Shown here: positions 26,401 through 38,400 of the stretch, piece after piece
Layout: each line of letters begins with the position of its first letter
Position numbering within the stretch: the first letter of the stretch is position 1
From: Numida meleagris
Taxonomy: Eukaryota; Chordata; Aves; Galliformes; Numididae
DNA: 64,000 nucleotides
Direction of reading: 5' to 3'
Assembly (NCBI RefSeq): GCF_002078875.1
Contig: NC_034438.1
Coordinates: 70,539,405 to 70,603,404 of the forward strand
Program-made: the position numbers and the translations under genes
The notes under the pieces: model-generated
What the model was told of the DNA's origin: nothing
The model's input: the letters and a program-made list of their open reading frames with translations, nothing else
Databases searched by the model: none

Positions 26401-29400
26401 GTACATCATTTCTATTAACACACTCTGTGGAATTAAAATGCCTTATGCATTTATAAACATCTTTACCTTACAGACCAAAAACCGTAAGACAGCAGAAAAG
26501 GTCAGAACTGTCAGCAGCACAAACCAATTCTGGCTCTCCCATGTAACATTCGATTAAAAACTGCATCACAAAGCATTGCATTCACAGGCTATTAGGACTA
26601 CACTCAAAGCAAGCTTTATTCACTTTTTTTTTTTTTATAATCTGAAATTCTCTGCAACACTTAAAACCTCACCACAATTTTCCAAATAAGATCGACTTAT
26701 AAATGACAGGATATCAAAAAGCTGTACATCATCACCAGTCTCAGTTTCGACACCAGCTGTAATGACAACTTCCAAAATTCTTGAGAACAGCTCCACCCAG
26801 AAGGATGGCCAGTTTTCTGGATGACCACAAGAGTCGTGTGCTTGAGACAGTTAAGATGCAAAGAAAAGTAGCACCAAGAGTATAATTTGTGTGACAAGCC
26901 ACATAATGCTGTTTTGCAGAGACATACTGGGGGCACAGCTGCCCCTACACAGTTTGTTCCAAAACAATGGGAGATTGAGGCACTTCTTCAAAATCCATCT
27001 AAGCAATCTTTTCTACCTCTTTGCCTTGTCTGTTTCTCATCAATTTAAATAACAACGAATACTCGAGATTCAAAATGGCAGAATGCTCCACTGAAATACA
27101 GGATATTGTCACGAGAAAAGATAATTCTTCAGTTGGTAACTGTTTCTTAAATACTAGACATTTTACTGAACTAACTTGGCATTGACAAAAATCTGGAAGT
27201 TCTGCAAACTTCTTACAGCTTCCATTTTTCCTATAGACAAAGAGAAAGTGGGAAGGAACACAGAATAGTAAAACCAAAACTGCTTCTTGACAGACTCCGC
27301 TTTATAGGATACTGTGATACTGTGTACTTACTGTGACAATATTTTCTGTGCTGAATATTCGTTTTGATATCTGAAGTTAGATAACAGTTCAAACTAGCAG
27401 TTAGATAAAATAAACTGATCACACTGCACAATTTTATAATACTGTGGTTTTTTTCCCAGAGAAGCGGACAAACAAAAGAAAAACTGAAAGCCCCTGACAA
27501 ACTCAAGACCCCATACTTCTTTCTTTCCTTTGCAGTGGCCTCCATCACTTGGACATCATCAACCTCAAATACACGCTACAGCTTATTTTGTGTTGATCAT
27601 CAAAAAATGAATTCCAAAGAAATCAACACATTTGGGAAGGTGGCAAAAACTCTCCAGAGATACAAGTGTGTATGATTTAAGTGCATCTAAACCGCATGAG
27701 GAATCGTTTACCAAAATTTGTTTGATTGACTAGTATAAGTTTCTGGTTTGAAAGATGGCAAGAAAGGAGTAGTTTGGTGACACTGAAGATCTGCAACTGT
27801 GTTATTTGTTCCCTAATGGGCTGAAATTGTATGAATCATTTCTTGTTAAATGGCTAATAGTTAAGCACCCTCTAGACTTTGTGATCTTCTGTCAAAAGCT
27901 CTATTTTTACTGGAAAGATTTATGGAAGTATGCCCAGTAAAGCATGGCTCTGGTTACAGAGAACAAGCTAGAAAATTCCACAGCACAAACATCTCTCTGC
28001 AACATGGGAAAAATGTCACTAGCTCTTTAAAGAAAATCTCACGAATGTCACAGAGAAAATATTTTATGTACTTCAGTAGGATGCAATTTTTAATCCTTAA
28101 ACTGCTTTAGAAGCTCAGATACTTAACTACTTTTCATCTTCCAGCAGCTCACAGTATGATACTTCAGGTCACTCATTCAAAAGCACCAGTTGGTGTTTAA
28201 ATAACTTTTCCGGAACAGGCACAAATTTTAAAAGGATAAAGATTTATTATAGTACCTTACTACACTATCAAACGAGTCTTTGATACCGCTAACCAAAGGG
28301 AGCAGTTTGTTGTGTCAGTTGACACTGACATAAGAAACGATCATATTTCAAGGAAATATGGTGGCTGTGGCCTCCATTGTGCAGCATATACAGTCAAGGG
28401 CTAAAAACGGCTGCTGTGCCTATGTTCTCAGTATCCTCTTCCCTAAAAAGCACTTTGTCCTGCCTGGAAACACATTAAAAAGTTATCTTCCTCTTGCACT
28501 CTAACATTACCCAGGGTTTTCAACAGTCTTCTTGTTTCCACAGAGTGCACATACAGCTGCGATGTGCAGCGTACAGTGCAGCCAGGGAAGTGTCAACACA
28601 CAGGTAACACCAAGCAGTTAATTTAAATTAAAATGTAGCTTCTACGACAACCGGAGTCCTTGATTTCAGTGAAAGAAAGGAGTCACTGTAAACATTTTTA
28701 AAAGATTCACCATGATCCGGTTATCAGGAAATTTACTACATGATGAGACTGAGAAGTGAAAGGGGAAAAAATGGTATTTTTCTGAAGTAAACTGTGGTAA
28801 CAGAAAAACAGCCTGTTGAATGTCACAACAGTCTTTGGAAGCTAATACAGCTCACGTTAACAAACTGACTCAGTCTTTCTCCATAAACTCTTTGAACTGT
28901 TTCGGTGGCTGAATGGCAATGGTCGTTTCTGCCAACACCTTAGGCGTTTAAACACAAAGGAGGAATAAATTCCAGAAATGTTAGTGCAATTTGCATGCCA
29001 GCTTCTATTTACAAAAAGGATTTTAGGCAGTTACATGTCATTCCACAGACACAGAAATGTAAAATTTTGATAACGTTTCCCCAAGTTGCTCATCACTTAA
29101 AAGTTTGTATTTTTCCCCCATATAGTTCCTACGTTCTGCATATTCTCCATCCTACACACAGGTATCATCACTTGAGCACAGATGCTACTGAGTAATTTGA
29201 CAGATAAGCCTTCTGAGGCTGAACATCCATTGCCTTTGGCTCCTGCAAGACCTAATGCGACATGAATGATCATTGTATACTTATCTGTCAGAGCTGATGA
29301 TAAAACAGCAGCAGTGCGATGGCTATTCTGTGCCACTTCCTATGTTGCCAAAAACCTTTCTTGCAGTAGCAAAGTTTCTAAATTTCCACACCATAGGATC

Positions 29401-32400
29401 ACTATCACACAGCAACAATTCTGGACAGACTCTAGCTTGAGATTTAGGCTCAGAAACAAACATACGAATGAGGGGGTCACAAACGTCCTCTGAAAGCTGA
29501 TGAATCTGCAATCAATTCTGATACTATCACATAGAGAAGAATCTGAACTATGTTTTCCATACTGAAACTAAATGCTTTAACTACTTGGGCATTAAAATAG
29601 CTATGTCTTATTTTATCTCTAAGAAGGTGTCAGTTGCTAGACAGCACCATTTCTCCACCTCTCTGGAGTAGAGCACTCTCCCATTTTCCCCTGTCTCTTG
29701 ATGTGCTTGTGTGCTTTTGATAAAGTCTATTCAGAAGAACTGTCTTGTGTCCTTTAGACTGACACTGTGAATTTCAGGATGCAGCAAGTAAATTAGTGAC
29801 AGAAACAGAAATGCTGGCCTAGCATCCTTCTTGTTTAAGTGAGTAGGGCTAACTTGAACTTCAAGTACATAAATCAGCTGGATGAGACTTCATTTGATTT
29901 GCTGCATATATAACCAGAGCCAAGCAGGCATCATGGTTACCACAGCTCAGCTGACGCTCAATAATTTAAGTGAGCGTGTCCAAAAGGTAAAGTCTCCTGT
30001 CAGGACTGCACTGCTTTTGAAACTAATACTCAGCATCTTAATGCTGGTACCTTTCCCTTCTTACTTATCTTACTTTTGCATTTCTGCACCTTCAGAAAAG
30101 GATAGATTTTATTTACTCAGGTTTTTGCCTTTGGAAAGCAGACGCCTGTGATTCAGTGTGACTGGGTGGAAGGAAGCATACCTAAGCAGACATCTATCAT
30201 TATTTCAGGTTTACCTGACTACAACTACTACAGAAATTTAAATGTTCAAAAACCTCTTATTTTTTAAGCCACCGTGTGTTTGCATTCAGCATTTAAATTT
30301 TGAAACTCCTTTTTTTTTTTTTTCCTACAACAGAATACATATATTCACTATGTTCATTTCCTCTGTGTAGAATTTTGTAATAAAAATCATAATAGAAGTG
30401 TCACCATCTTGTGAAAAGAATGTTTCAGAACACTGAATATACTACTGTAACTTAACGTAGCAAAAATTTTACCTTCAAGTTGTACACAGAGTACAAGGAT
30501 ATGTAAATACTCGAGGTATAACAGAAAACTGGAACTATTAGTATCGTGCAAGACTAGTTTCTCCAAGTAAAATAAACATTTTTACATCTTGAGCATGTAC
30601 AACTCTACCTGATCAGATGTTGTGACGTCAGAAAGTACAGCATCTGGAGGTCTCTTGGGTGGATTCACTGTGACCTAAAGCAGAAGCAGTTGTATCAGTA
30701 TTTCACCACAAGAAAATCTTTTATCAGAATTACAGTCAAAAATGTACAGACAAAAATAGCATTTACAAAGCTGTTAGGGTTCCTCCCAACCTTTCTTCAG
30801 ATACAAGTGGGAGAAAAATATTAATGTAAGAAAAACTAAGTTTTGAAACTCATCTTTGCAAAGACAGTGAACTTAAGGCACTAGATCTGCCTTAGCAACA
30901 TCAAGCTAATCAATTTGATTATATTTCTTCCAAACTATTCAAAAAGATCAAATAAGAATTACCTCAAAATTTAGTTGCCTCATGCAACATGAGTATTTTG
31001 GAATGCAGATATAAAAGTGAAGCTTTTAAAATTATACCCAAAGCTCAATAGGATACAGAAGAATTTATTACCTCACTTGCACACTATATTGCTTTTGGTC
31101 TTTCAATAGCTTTTTCCTTTTGTCTTTACAAATACATGCTGAATACGAAGCCACACAACGTTCTAAGCAAGCTGTTCTTTTGCAACCTGCAGTTTTTTTT
31201 TTTTGCTCAGTTTTGATGATAGGAGTTTTACCAGCATACTGTGAGAGAATAACTTATGCAATAATAAACACACACAAAAAAAATCATAAACAATTCAAAA
31301 GTATTAAAGTAGCTAAAAGTGGAAAATTCTCACTTCTTTGTAGGGATTTTGAAACAACAACAACAACAAAAAAAAAAAAAACACAAACAGAAACTGTCTT
31401 AAGCTCTAAAACAAAAGCAAGTAACTTGACTCTCCCCTATATAAATTATCCCTCATCTTCGCTTTTGTAACCACTTTCCCAGAGAAAAAAAAAAAATCAA
31501 TGAAATTGAGTACTGAGTAGTTACACATCTAATAACAGCAAAGACACCTCTTGAATGGAAGAAATGTAGACATCACACCACATCTGCGGAAAGAACAATG
31601 GCTCTACAGATTATTCAGTTTGCTAACAAGAACACTACTCAACGTGATTTCAGAACACGAGTTTGTTGCCAGTTTATCTTCTGTTGGCTTAAAGAAACTC
31701 AACCTGAGGTATTGAGCCATAAAGAGGCTGAAATTAGCCAACAAATGAAAAATGAAGGAAGCCTGCTATCAGCTAGACAAGAACACTCCAACTAAAGAGG
31801 AGAAACACAGTTTACACAAAGTGTTGCTCACAGTATACCTCAGCTTGGAAATTAGTTCTCCTTGGTTTGCAAGTACAATACGTGTGTAAAGTGACAAAAA
31901 CCTATATTGCACAAGTCTGATCAATCTAGGAATTAATTTTGGCACAGAGGAACATGAAAGGTTGTTTTTTGTCCTCCCTTCTTTGTCCCTCTGAAGGTTT
32001 GTGAAGACAGAACAGTGAAAGTGGTCATTTGAAACTGACCTCTTGCATGCAGAAAGGCTGTTCAATGTGCTGATCGTGTGTCATCTTAACTAGACAGTAT
32101 TTATTAATTTCTTCTATGACAAAACAGACTGTTCCCTGAAACAAGCATTCTATATTTTGAAATGTAAAATTATTTAAATTGCATTCTCGTTCTTCACTAA
32201 ATAGAGTGAAGAAACATTTGCCTTTACTGCACAGTTTACATAAAAACTACCAGGGCACTACACTGGAGTCACTGACACCATTATAGATGAGCAATGCTTC
32301 TTTTGGAGCATTATTTCTACATGCATTATTACAAAGTTGATTACATAAGCGTTAAGGGTTCCATCAAAGAACATCATGATCATCTGGAAGAACCTTTTAA

Positions 32401-35400
32401 AGAATAGTTTAAGGCCTCTGACACTGTGTTAAAGCCTTTGACACTGTTCCCCACAACATCCTCATGGAGAAGCTGGCTGCCCATGGTTTGGATGGGCATA
32501 TGCTCTGCTGGGTGAAACACTGGCTGGATGGCAGGGCCCAAAGAGTTGTGATCAGTGGAGTTCAATCCATTTAACAGTGCACTCTCAGTAAGTTTGCTGA
32601 TGACACCAAGTTGGGAGGGCGTGTTGATCTGCCAGAGGGTAGAAAGGCACTACAGAGGGACCTGGATAGACTGCATCGATGGGCTGAGGCAAACTGTATG
32701 AGTTTCAACAGGGCCAAGTGTCGGGTCCTGCATTTTGGTCACAGCAACCCCAGGCAACCCTACAGGCTTGGGGAAGAGTGGCTGGAAAGCTGCCTGACGG
32801 AAAGGGACCTTGGTGTGCTGATGGACATTCGGCTGAATATGAGCCAGCGGTGTGCCCAGGTGGCCAAGAAGGCCAGTGGCATCCTGGCTTGGATCAGGAA
32901 TGGGGTGGTGAGCAGGACTAGGGAATCCATCCTGCCCCTGTACTCGGCATTGGTGAGGCCCCACCTCAAGTACTGTGTTCAGTTTTGGGCACCTCAGTAC
33001 AGAAAGGACATGGAGGTGCTGGAGCAGGTCCAAAGAAGGGCAACAAGGCTGGGGAAGGGCTTGGAGAATATGCCCTGTGAGGAGAGACTGAAGGAACTGG
33101 GGCTGTTTAGTCTGGGGAAGAGGAGGCTGAGGGGAGACCTCGTTGCTCTCTTCAAACACCTGAAAGGTGATTGCAGTGAGAGCGGGGCTGGTCTCTTCTC
33201 ACTGGTGACAGGTGACAGGACAAGGGGAAATGGAAGTTGTGCCAGGGGAGGTTTAGGTTGGATATCAGGAAAAACTTCTTTACAGAAAGGGTTGTTAAGT
33301 TGCAGTTGGACTTGATGATCTTGAAGGTCTTTTCCAACCTGAGCAATTCTATGATTCTAATATACTCTAAAGTTATTATACTACACAGAGACTTCTCCCA
33401 TTTGATTTGATTTGTAAAGTTAAAAAATTCTCTATAATTGATATAGGTTTAGGTAAAAAAAAAAAAAAAAGAAATTAAAAAAAAATCCATCAACCCCAAA
33501 GAACACCTTCTACTGTATTACAAATGTACAAAAAGTAGGCATTTTGAATTAGTGAAAATGCTGAGCTTACTATAGCCTATGTTGAACTGACTTATTACTG
33601 TAGTGCCTCAAGGCTCTAGTTCACAGTAACAACACTCATATCATAGCTGGCACTACTCTTCAACACAGTATTAAAGGAAAGAGAAGTTATACATCAGAAA
33701 CCCGACTAGTTACTGCATGCATTTGGACATGCACACTGTGTGTTCATGTGACATTGTTCATCACTTGCTAACTCTCCTCCAGAATGCAGGAGCACCACTC
33801 CAGCAGAAGTGAGAAATAAAAATGTTTTTCCGTTCTTACGTTTTCCAAACCTCCTTCACATGGACACATAGATTTATGAAGAGCTACACCTAGAGGTCTT
33901 TTCCAGAAATTGCAAGTTCAAACGCAACACTCTCAACATTTTAGCAAGCAAAGATTTTCAGCAGAGCAATGTATTGAAGCATTATAATGTGAAAAACTAC
34001 TAGCACAAACTTTACATATGAAAAAACTAGTAAGTGAAACACTAGCACTCTCTGTATACATACAGAGAATACTGCCACTACATATCAATTATTTTTAAAT
34101 GAAAACAGCTCCCTCAACCACCTCACTCCTCCCAAACAGAAATGAAGAGTTGAAATAACTCTTTAATAACTCAGAAATAAAGTGGAGGAGAATAATACAT
34201 TGCAGTGATAAACTGATAAAAACATGGGATTATGGATTCCAAACTGAGGTTATAAACTTGAGGCAGAAATGAAAGCATGGTCATTACAGCAAAGTTGGTG
34301 CAGGTTTAAAATCACACACACAAAAAAACTGGTAAGCATCTAGTTGGGACAATCCCAACAGCTCAGCAGCAGGCCTCCAGGCAAAGTCTCTAAAATGTCA
34401 GCTTCCTTCTTATCACTGACCTTGCTGCTCATCCTAAAACAAGAACAGCCAAAAATTACAATTTTAAAGTTATGCATGAGAGGTAAAGCTCCCAAAATCG
34501 ACTTTTACAAATAAAAGCAACTTCACTGCTCTTGTTCAGGTCTCAGAGGCTTTTAAAAATTGTCCAGATCAAAAGTAAATTGAGAAGAAACACTTTCAAG
34601 GCTAGCTTTTATGAAGCAACATGAAATTTTTCTCAGTCTGTTTATTGATAGTAAGAAAATGTGAGGGCTGCTTTAAAGGTAATCCCTCCTATTTTATTAT
34701 GTTGGCCCATGACAACAGAGGTGGATGTTGGTGATACTGCAGTAGAGGTTGCATCAGTATTCTGTTCCATGTTGTTGCTGTGTGCCATATGGCAGCAGAG
34801 GGGCAGTTTGATAGAACAGCATCTGACATGGAAGTGCATATGAAGCAAAGGTGTGTCACTGAATTCTTCCATGTCTCCCACTGACATTCACTGACACTTC
34901 CTGAATGTTTATGGAGAGCAAACAGTGGCTGTCAGCACAGGGAGGTGGTGGGTGGTGCGTTTCAGCAGTGGTGACAGCAGGTCTCTTCTGCTGGTGCAGA
35001 TGTTCACAAGTGTGGCATGCAGGCTCACTGCTGGCAAAAATGCCCAGCTACTGGTGCTGTGTTGAACAACAGTGTTTTGTTTGCTCCCTCAAACAGTGCT
35101 GTTGTGCTCTTTGCATCTGCTGTAGTTTCCACAAAAATAAAGCCTTGCTTTCAGAGAGAATAAAAAATCAAAACACACAAAGTTTCTTTTGTTGGCAGAA
35201 CTTACATTTGGTCATCCTAAAATTAAAAGGCTTTTGCTAGTTGAATTGATAGCATCTTCCATTGACATACAGCATCAGGAGTTTAAGGATTTTAGCACTG
35301 CCCAAACCACAACACACGGCAGCTTTCATTACTTCTGGGCAATTAGTTGGATCAAATTTAGCTACTTCAGGTTACAGTCAGCTGGACTGCCAATTTCAAA

Positions 35401-38400
35401 AGATCCTCTTCTAAAAGACGTATTATGGATCCACTTGAAATGTATAATGTGGACAGCAGGCTCCTCAATTTCATTCAAAGACATTATTTTCTAATGCCAA
35501 GTCCACAAATGACCGCAAGTTACCGTAAATACTCTCAACACTAAATGGTATCTTTACTAATGACAACAAAATCTTCATGTCACACGTGGTATTAACATAT
35601 CAGAGAATTGGTCAGCTAGAGAAAAGCAGACAGCTCTTCTCAAATTTAGAGTGGTACAGAATATGAAAATACCAGTTCTCAAAACTTCTGTTTTTGCTTT
35701 TTGGTTACCGACTGCCACAGGAACGCAACTTAGTTTTGATTCTAAACATTTTCCAGAGGATTTCCACCCCGTATTCAATTAGGATATTTTATATTTGTAA
35801 TTTCAAATATTTTATTGTAGGAATATCTAATCAGTAGCACGCTCAGATTCACTTTGCTCTCTGATTGTAAGAACGTATGCACTGGTTGTCCAGGTCCTGA
35901 ACAGCACCTTTTTCACAGGTACTTACTGCCCTCATTTTACCTCCTCTCTGTACTACTCAAGTGCTAGCATGTCCTTCATAGTTGAAATAGCAAGTATTTT
36001 CTTGAGAATGACAGACTTATTCTTTTTTAATACAAGTATGCTTTAACTTACCTTGGCCTTTTCTGATGTCCGTTTTCCACCAAATCCTCCAGCTCCGACA
36101 AAAAATAAGGAGAACTGGTTATAGCATACTAGATCCTTTCCACAATAGGTATTCACTGAAAAACAAGAGAAGAGAATGGCTGTATACTGTACTTTTTTTT
36201 TTTCACATAGCTAGCATGTGTTGGTACAATAGAGTGGTTTAGATTTAAATATGCCAAAGCTCACTTTAACAAGTTAAGGAAAAGACAATGGTTACACGTA
36301 TTGCTCATCTGCACATCACTTCTTGGCTACTGAAAACTGATCAGCTGTTTTGAATATTATCCTGAATTTTATCTATATGGAAGCACTAAAATTTCTAAAA
36401 GAGCTATCAAAATGCTGATGACATTTAAGGTGTTAAAAATGCAGTGCTGCACTTAGTATTTATTTCAGCATTTCACACAGCATTAGCAATTTATTTAATA
36501 GGACAGACTCAAGCTATAAAATATGACTTATTAAAAGCTATTAGGAATCCCTAGTGTGTTAAGTATGCTAGCAACTCACACAGAAATGTAATACCAGTCT
36601 ACATTGAATGGTGCATTAAAAGAGCTCCAGAGCAAGTTTTACTTTAAGGTCACTCATTCCTGAAGATAAATGTCTCACACTGAATTGCTAAGATTTAGGA
36701 TCCTATTTCCAGTTCATGCATACTCCACTCCCTCACATCTTAGACTGAAATTTACTGTATTGTAATGCCCACTTTCATTTCTGGAAGGAATTTAAATGCC
36801 ACCACCATTCTGCTTACAAAAAGAACTCAAGGCCAGGGTGGATGGGGCCCTGGGTAGCTTGATCTGGTGAGCAGCAACCCTGCCCACAGCAGGGGGTTGG
36901 AACTGGACAGGCTTTAAGTTTCCTTCCATCCTGAGCCATTCTATGACTCCAAGTTAGGCTAATAAAGAAGCAAAACAAAACGAGGAGGAACAGAAGGACA
37001 GAAACACCTTTATAAGATTTTATCAGTAGACTGGGAGAATAAAAAAGAGTGATTAGAGATTCACTGACTATTAAGCTATTCCTGCAGTCTAATTCTCCAA
37101 GGGACTGTGGTATAACGCACCTAAAGGTTTCAAAATTCAGAAAATGACCACTTAGCAACTTCCAGAAATGTTCTGATCCCTTAACCTGGGTACAAGAGGA
37201 AGGAAACAGAGTTTTGGTGGACACACATTCTGTTGTTGAAGAGCAACAGAATCTAAAATGGCTGCCTTCAGACAGGACTAACTATTATTAATGAAGAACT
37301 TTGTTCGATTTGCAGAGTGCGTTACTCCCCTTACACAGGCAGAAAGCAAAACTTCTCTGAAATCTTCCAAAAAATAGTATTCTTAATTTCAATACTTTAA
37401 CTGCCTAATGGTGACATTATCTATCTACACAGCTATTAGTAATTAGCTCATTTCTCAGCTCTCACTACCATGTAAGAAGGTTAAAATAAGATTTTATTAC
37501 AGAAAGGCTGGCAGATACTGTTACAGCTAGTTAAGTACTGAGCCTGTCAGATTTTACTGCACCTCCTCAGAAAATCATGAACTTTCTCACCATCAATAAG
37601 CAAGACTGCTCCAGAACCTTTGTCAAGTAGATCAGCAACAGTTGAAACTGACGTTAATTCACCTGTAAGACAGTAAGAACACGTACACATTTTAGAATCA
37701 CAAGGTTTTGCTTCAAGAATGTTTATAGATCACTTTTCAAGCTATTTTAATAACAATAATCATCAAAAAGACATTTCAAGCTTAAACATGACACTAACTC
37801 CAAAGACAAACCATATCCCATATAGTTTATCCACACTTTTCAAGAGGGCTGGGACAACTACAGTTTGGCAGAACAGAAGCTCAGTTCAGGGCCTGGGCCT
37901 GTGTGTTTATGAAGAGACCATTGCTCCACAGAGATGTAACCATGTATATTTACGTAATCAGCCTATGGAATGGAAAGAAAGGTCTATAAACGATCAGCCT
38001 TCTTTGAAATGAATACGATTTCACATGTTTCTTTTTGTTCCTACATCCATTTCTTTTAAGATTTCTTTCCTTCTACATTCTGAAAAAATGTATTTCCAAA
38101 AACGACTAGTGAAGAAACCGAGGCACATGTGCATATGTCCTGAACAAGTCTAGTAAGTATCTCTCAAATGTTTTAATACGGGAAAACATACCAATCTGTG
38201 AAAAGAACTCACTTAAAAGAATAACTAACTAATATCTTAATTTTGAAAAGGGGAAGAGTAAATATTTGTTAGCCTCCTCATAAAGATGACCATTACTCCT
38301 TTGCATGTACACAGTTTAAATTCAGTTCTCCTAGAGGCACAAGAACTCAACCAGCCTCAAAGAATTTCAGGTAAACATCCCAAAGTAGAACAAAACAACC

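Larger units (their letters stand above)
20155..30608. other. HSD17B4 intron 17 (longest)
   Basis: Intron of 10.5 kb. It contains a CR1 fragment at 21633-21980 and an ERV LTR at 25585-26089. Also present are a TTATTA tract near 22531-22548 and a T-rich tract near 26629. The 151-codon plus-strand frame at 24592-25047 has no recognised motif. The rest is unassigned AT-rich sequence. Confidence 0.6.
30675..36051. other. HSD17B4 intron 16
   Basis: Intron of 5.4 kb containing a long CR1 (32410-33360) and a mariner-like element (34663-35163). It also has A-rich tracts near 31363-31381 and 33456-33472. No host gene was recognised. Confidence 0.6.

Noticed and set aside
32650..33159. 169-codon minus-strand open frame
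   Set aside because: It is the reverse strand of the CR1 reverse-transcriptase frame at 32611-33315, a known shadow effect.
36814..37224. 136-codon minus-strand open frame
   Set aside because: It overlaps a reversed CR1 tail and shows no domain.
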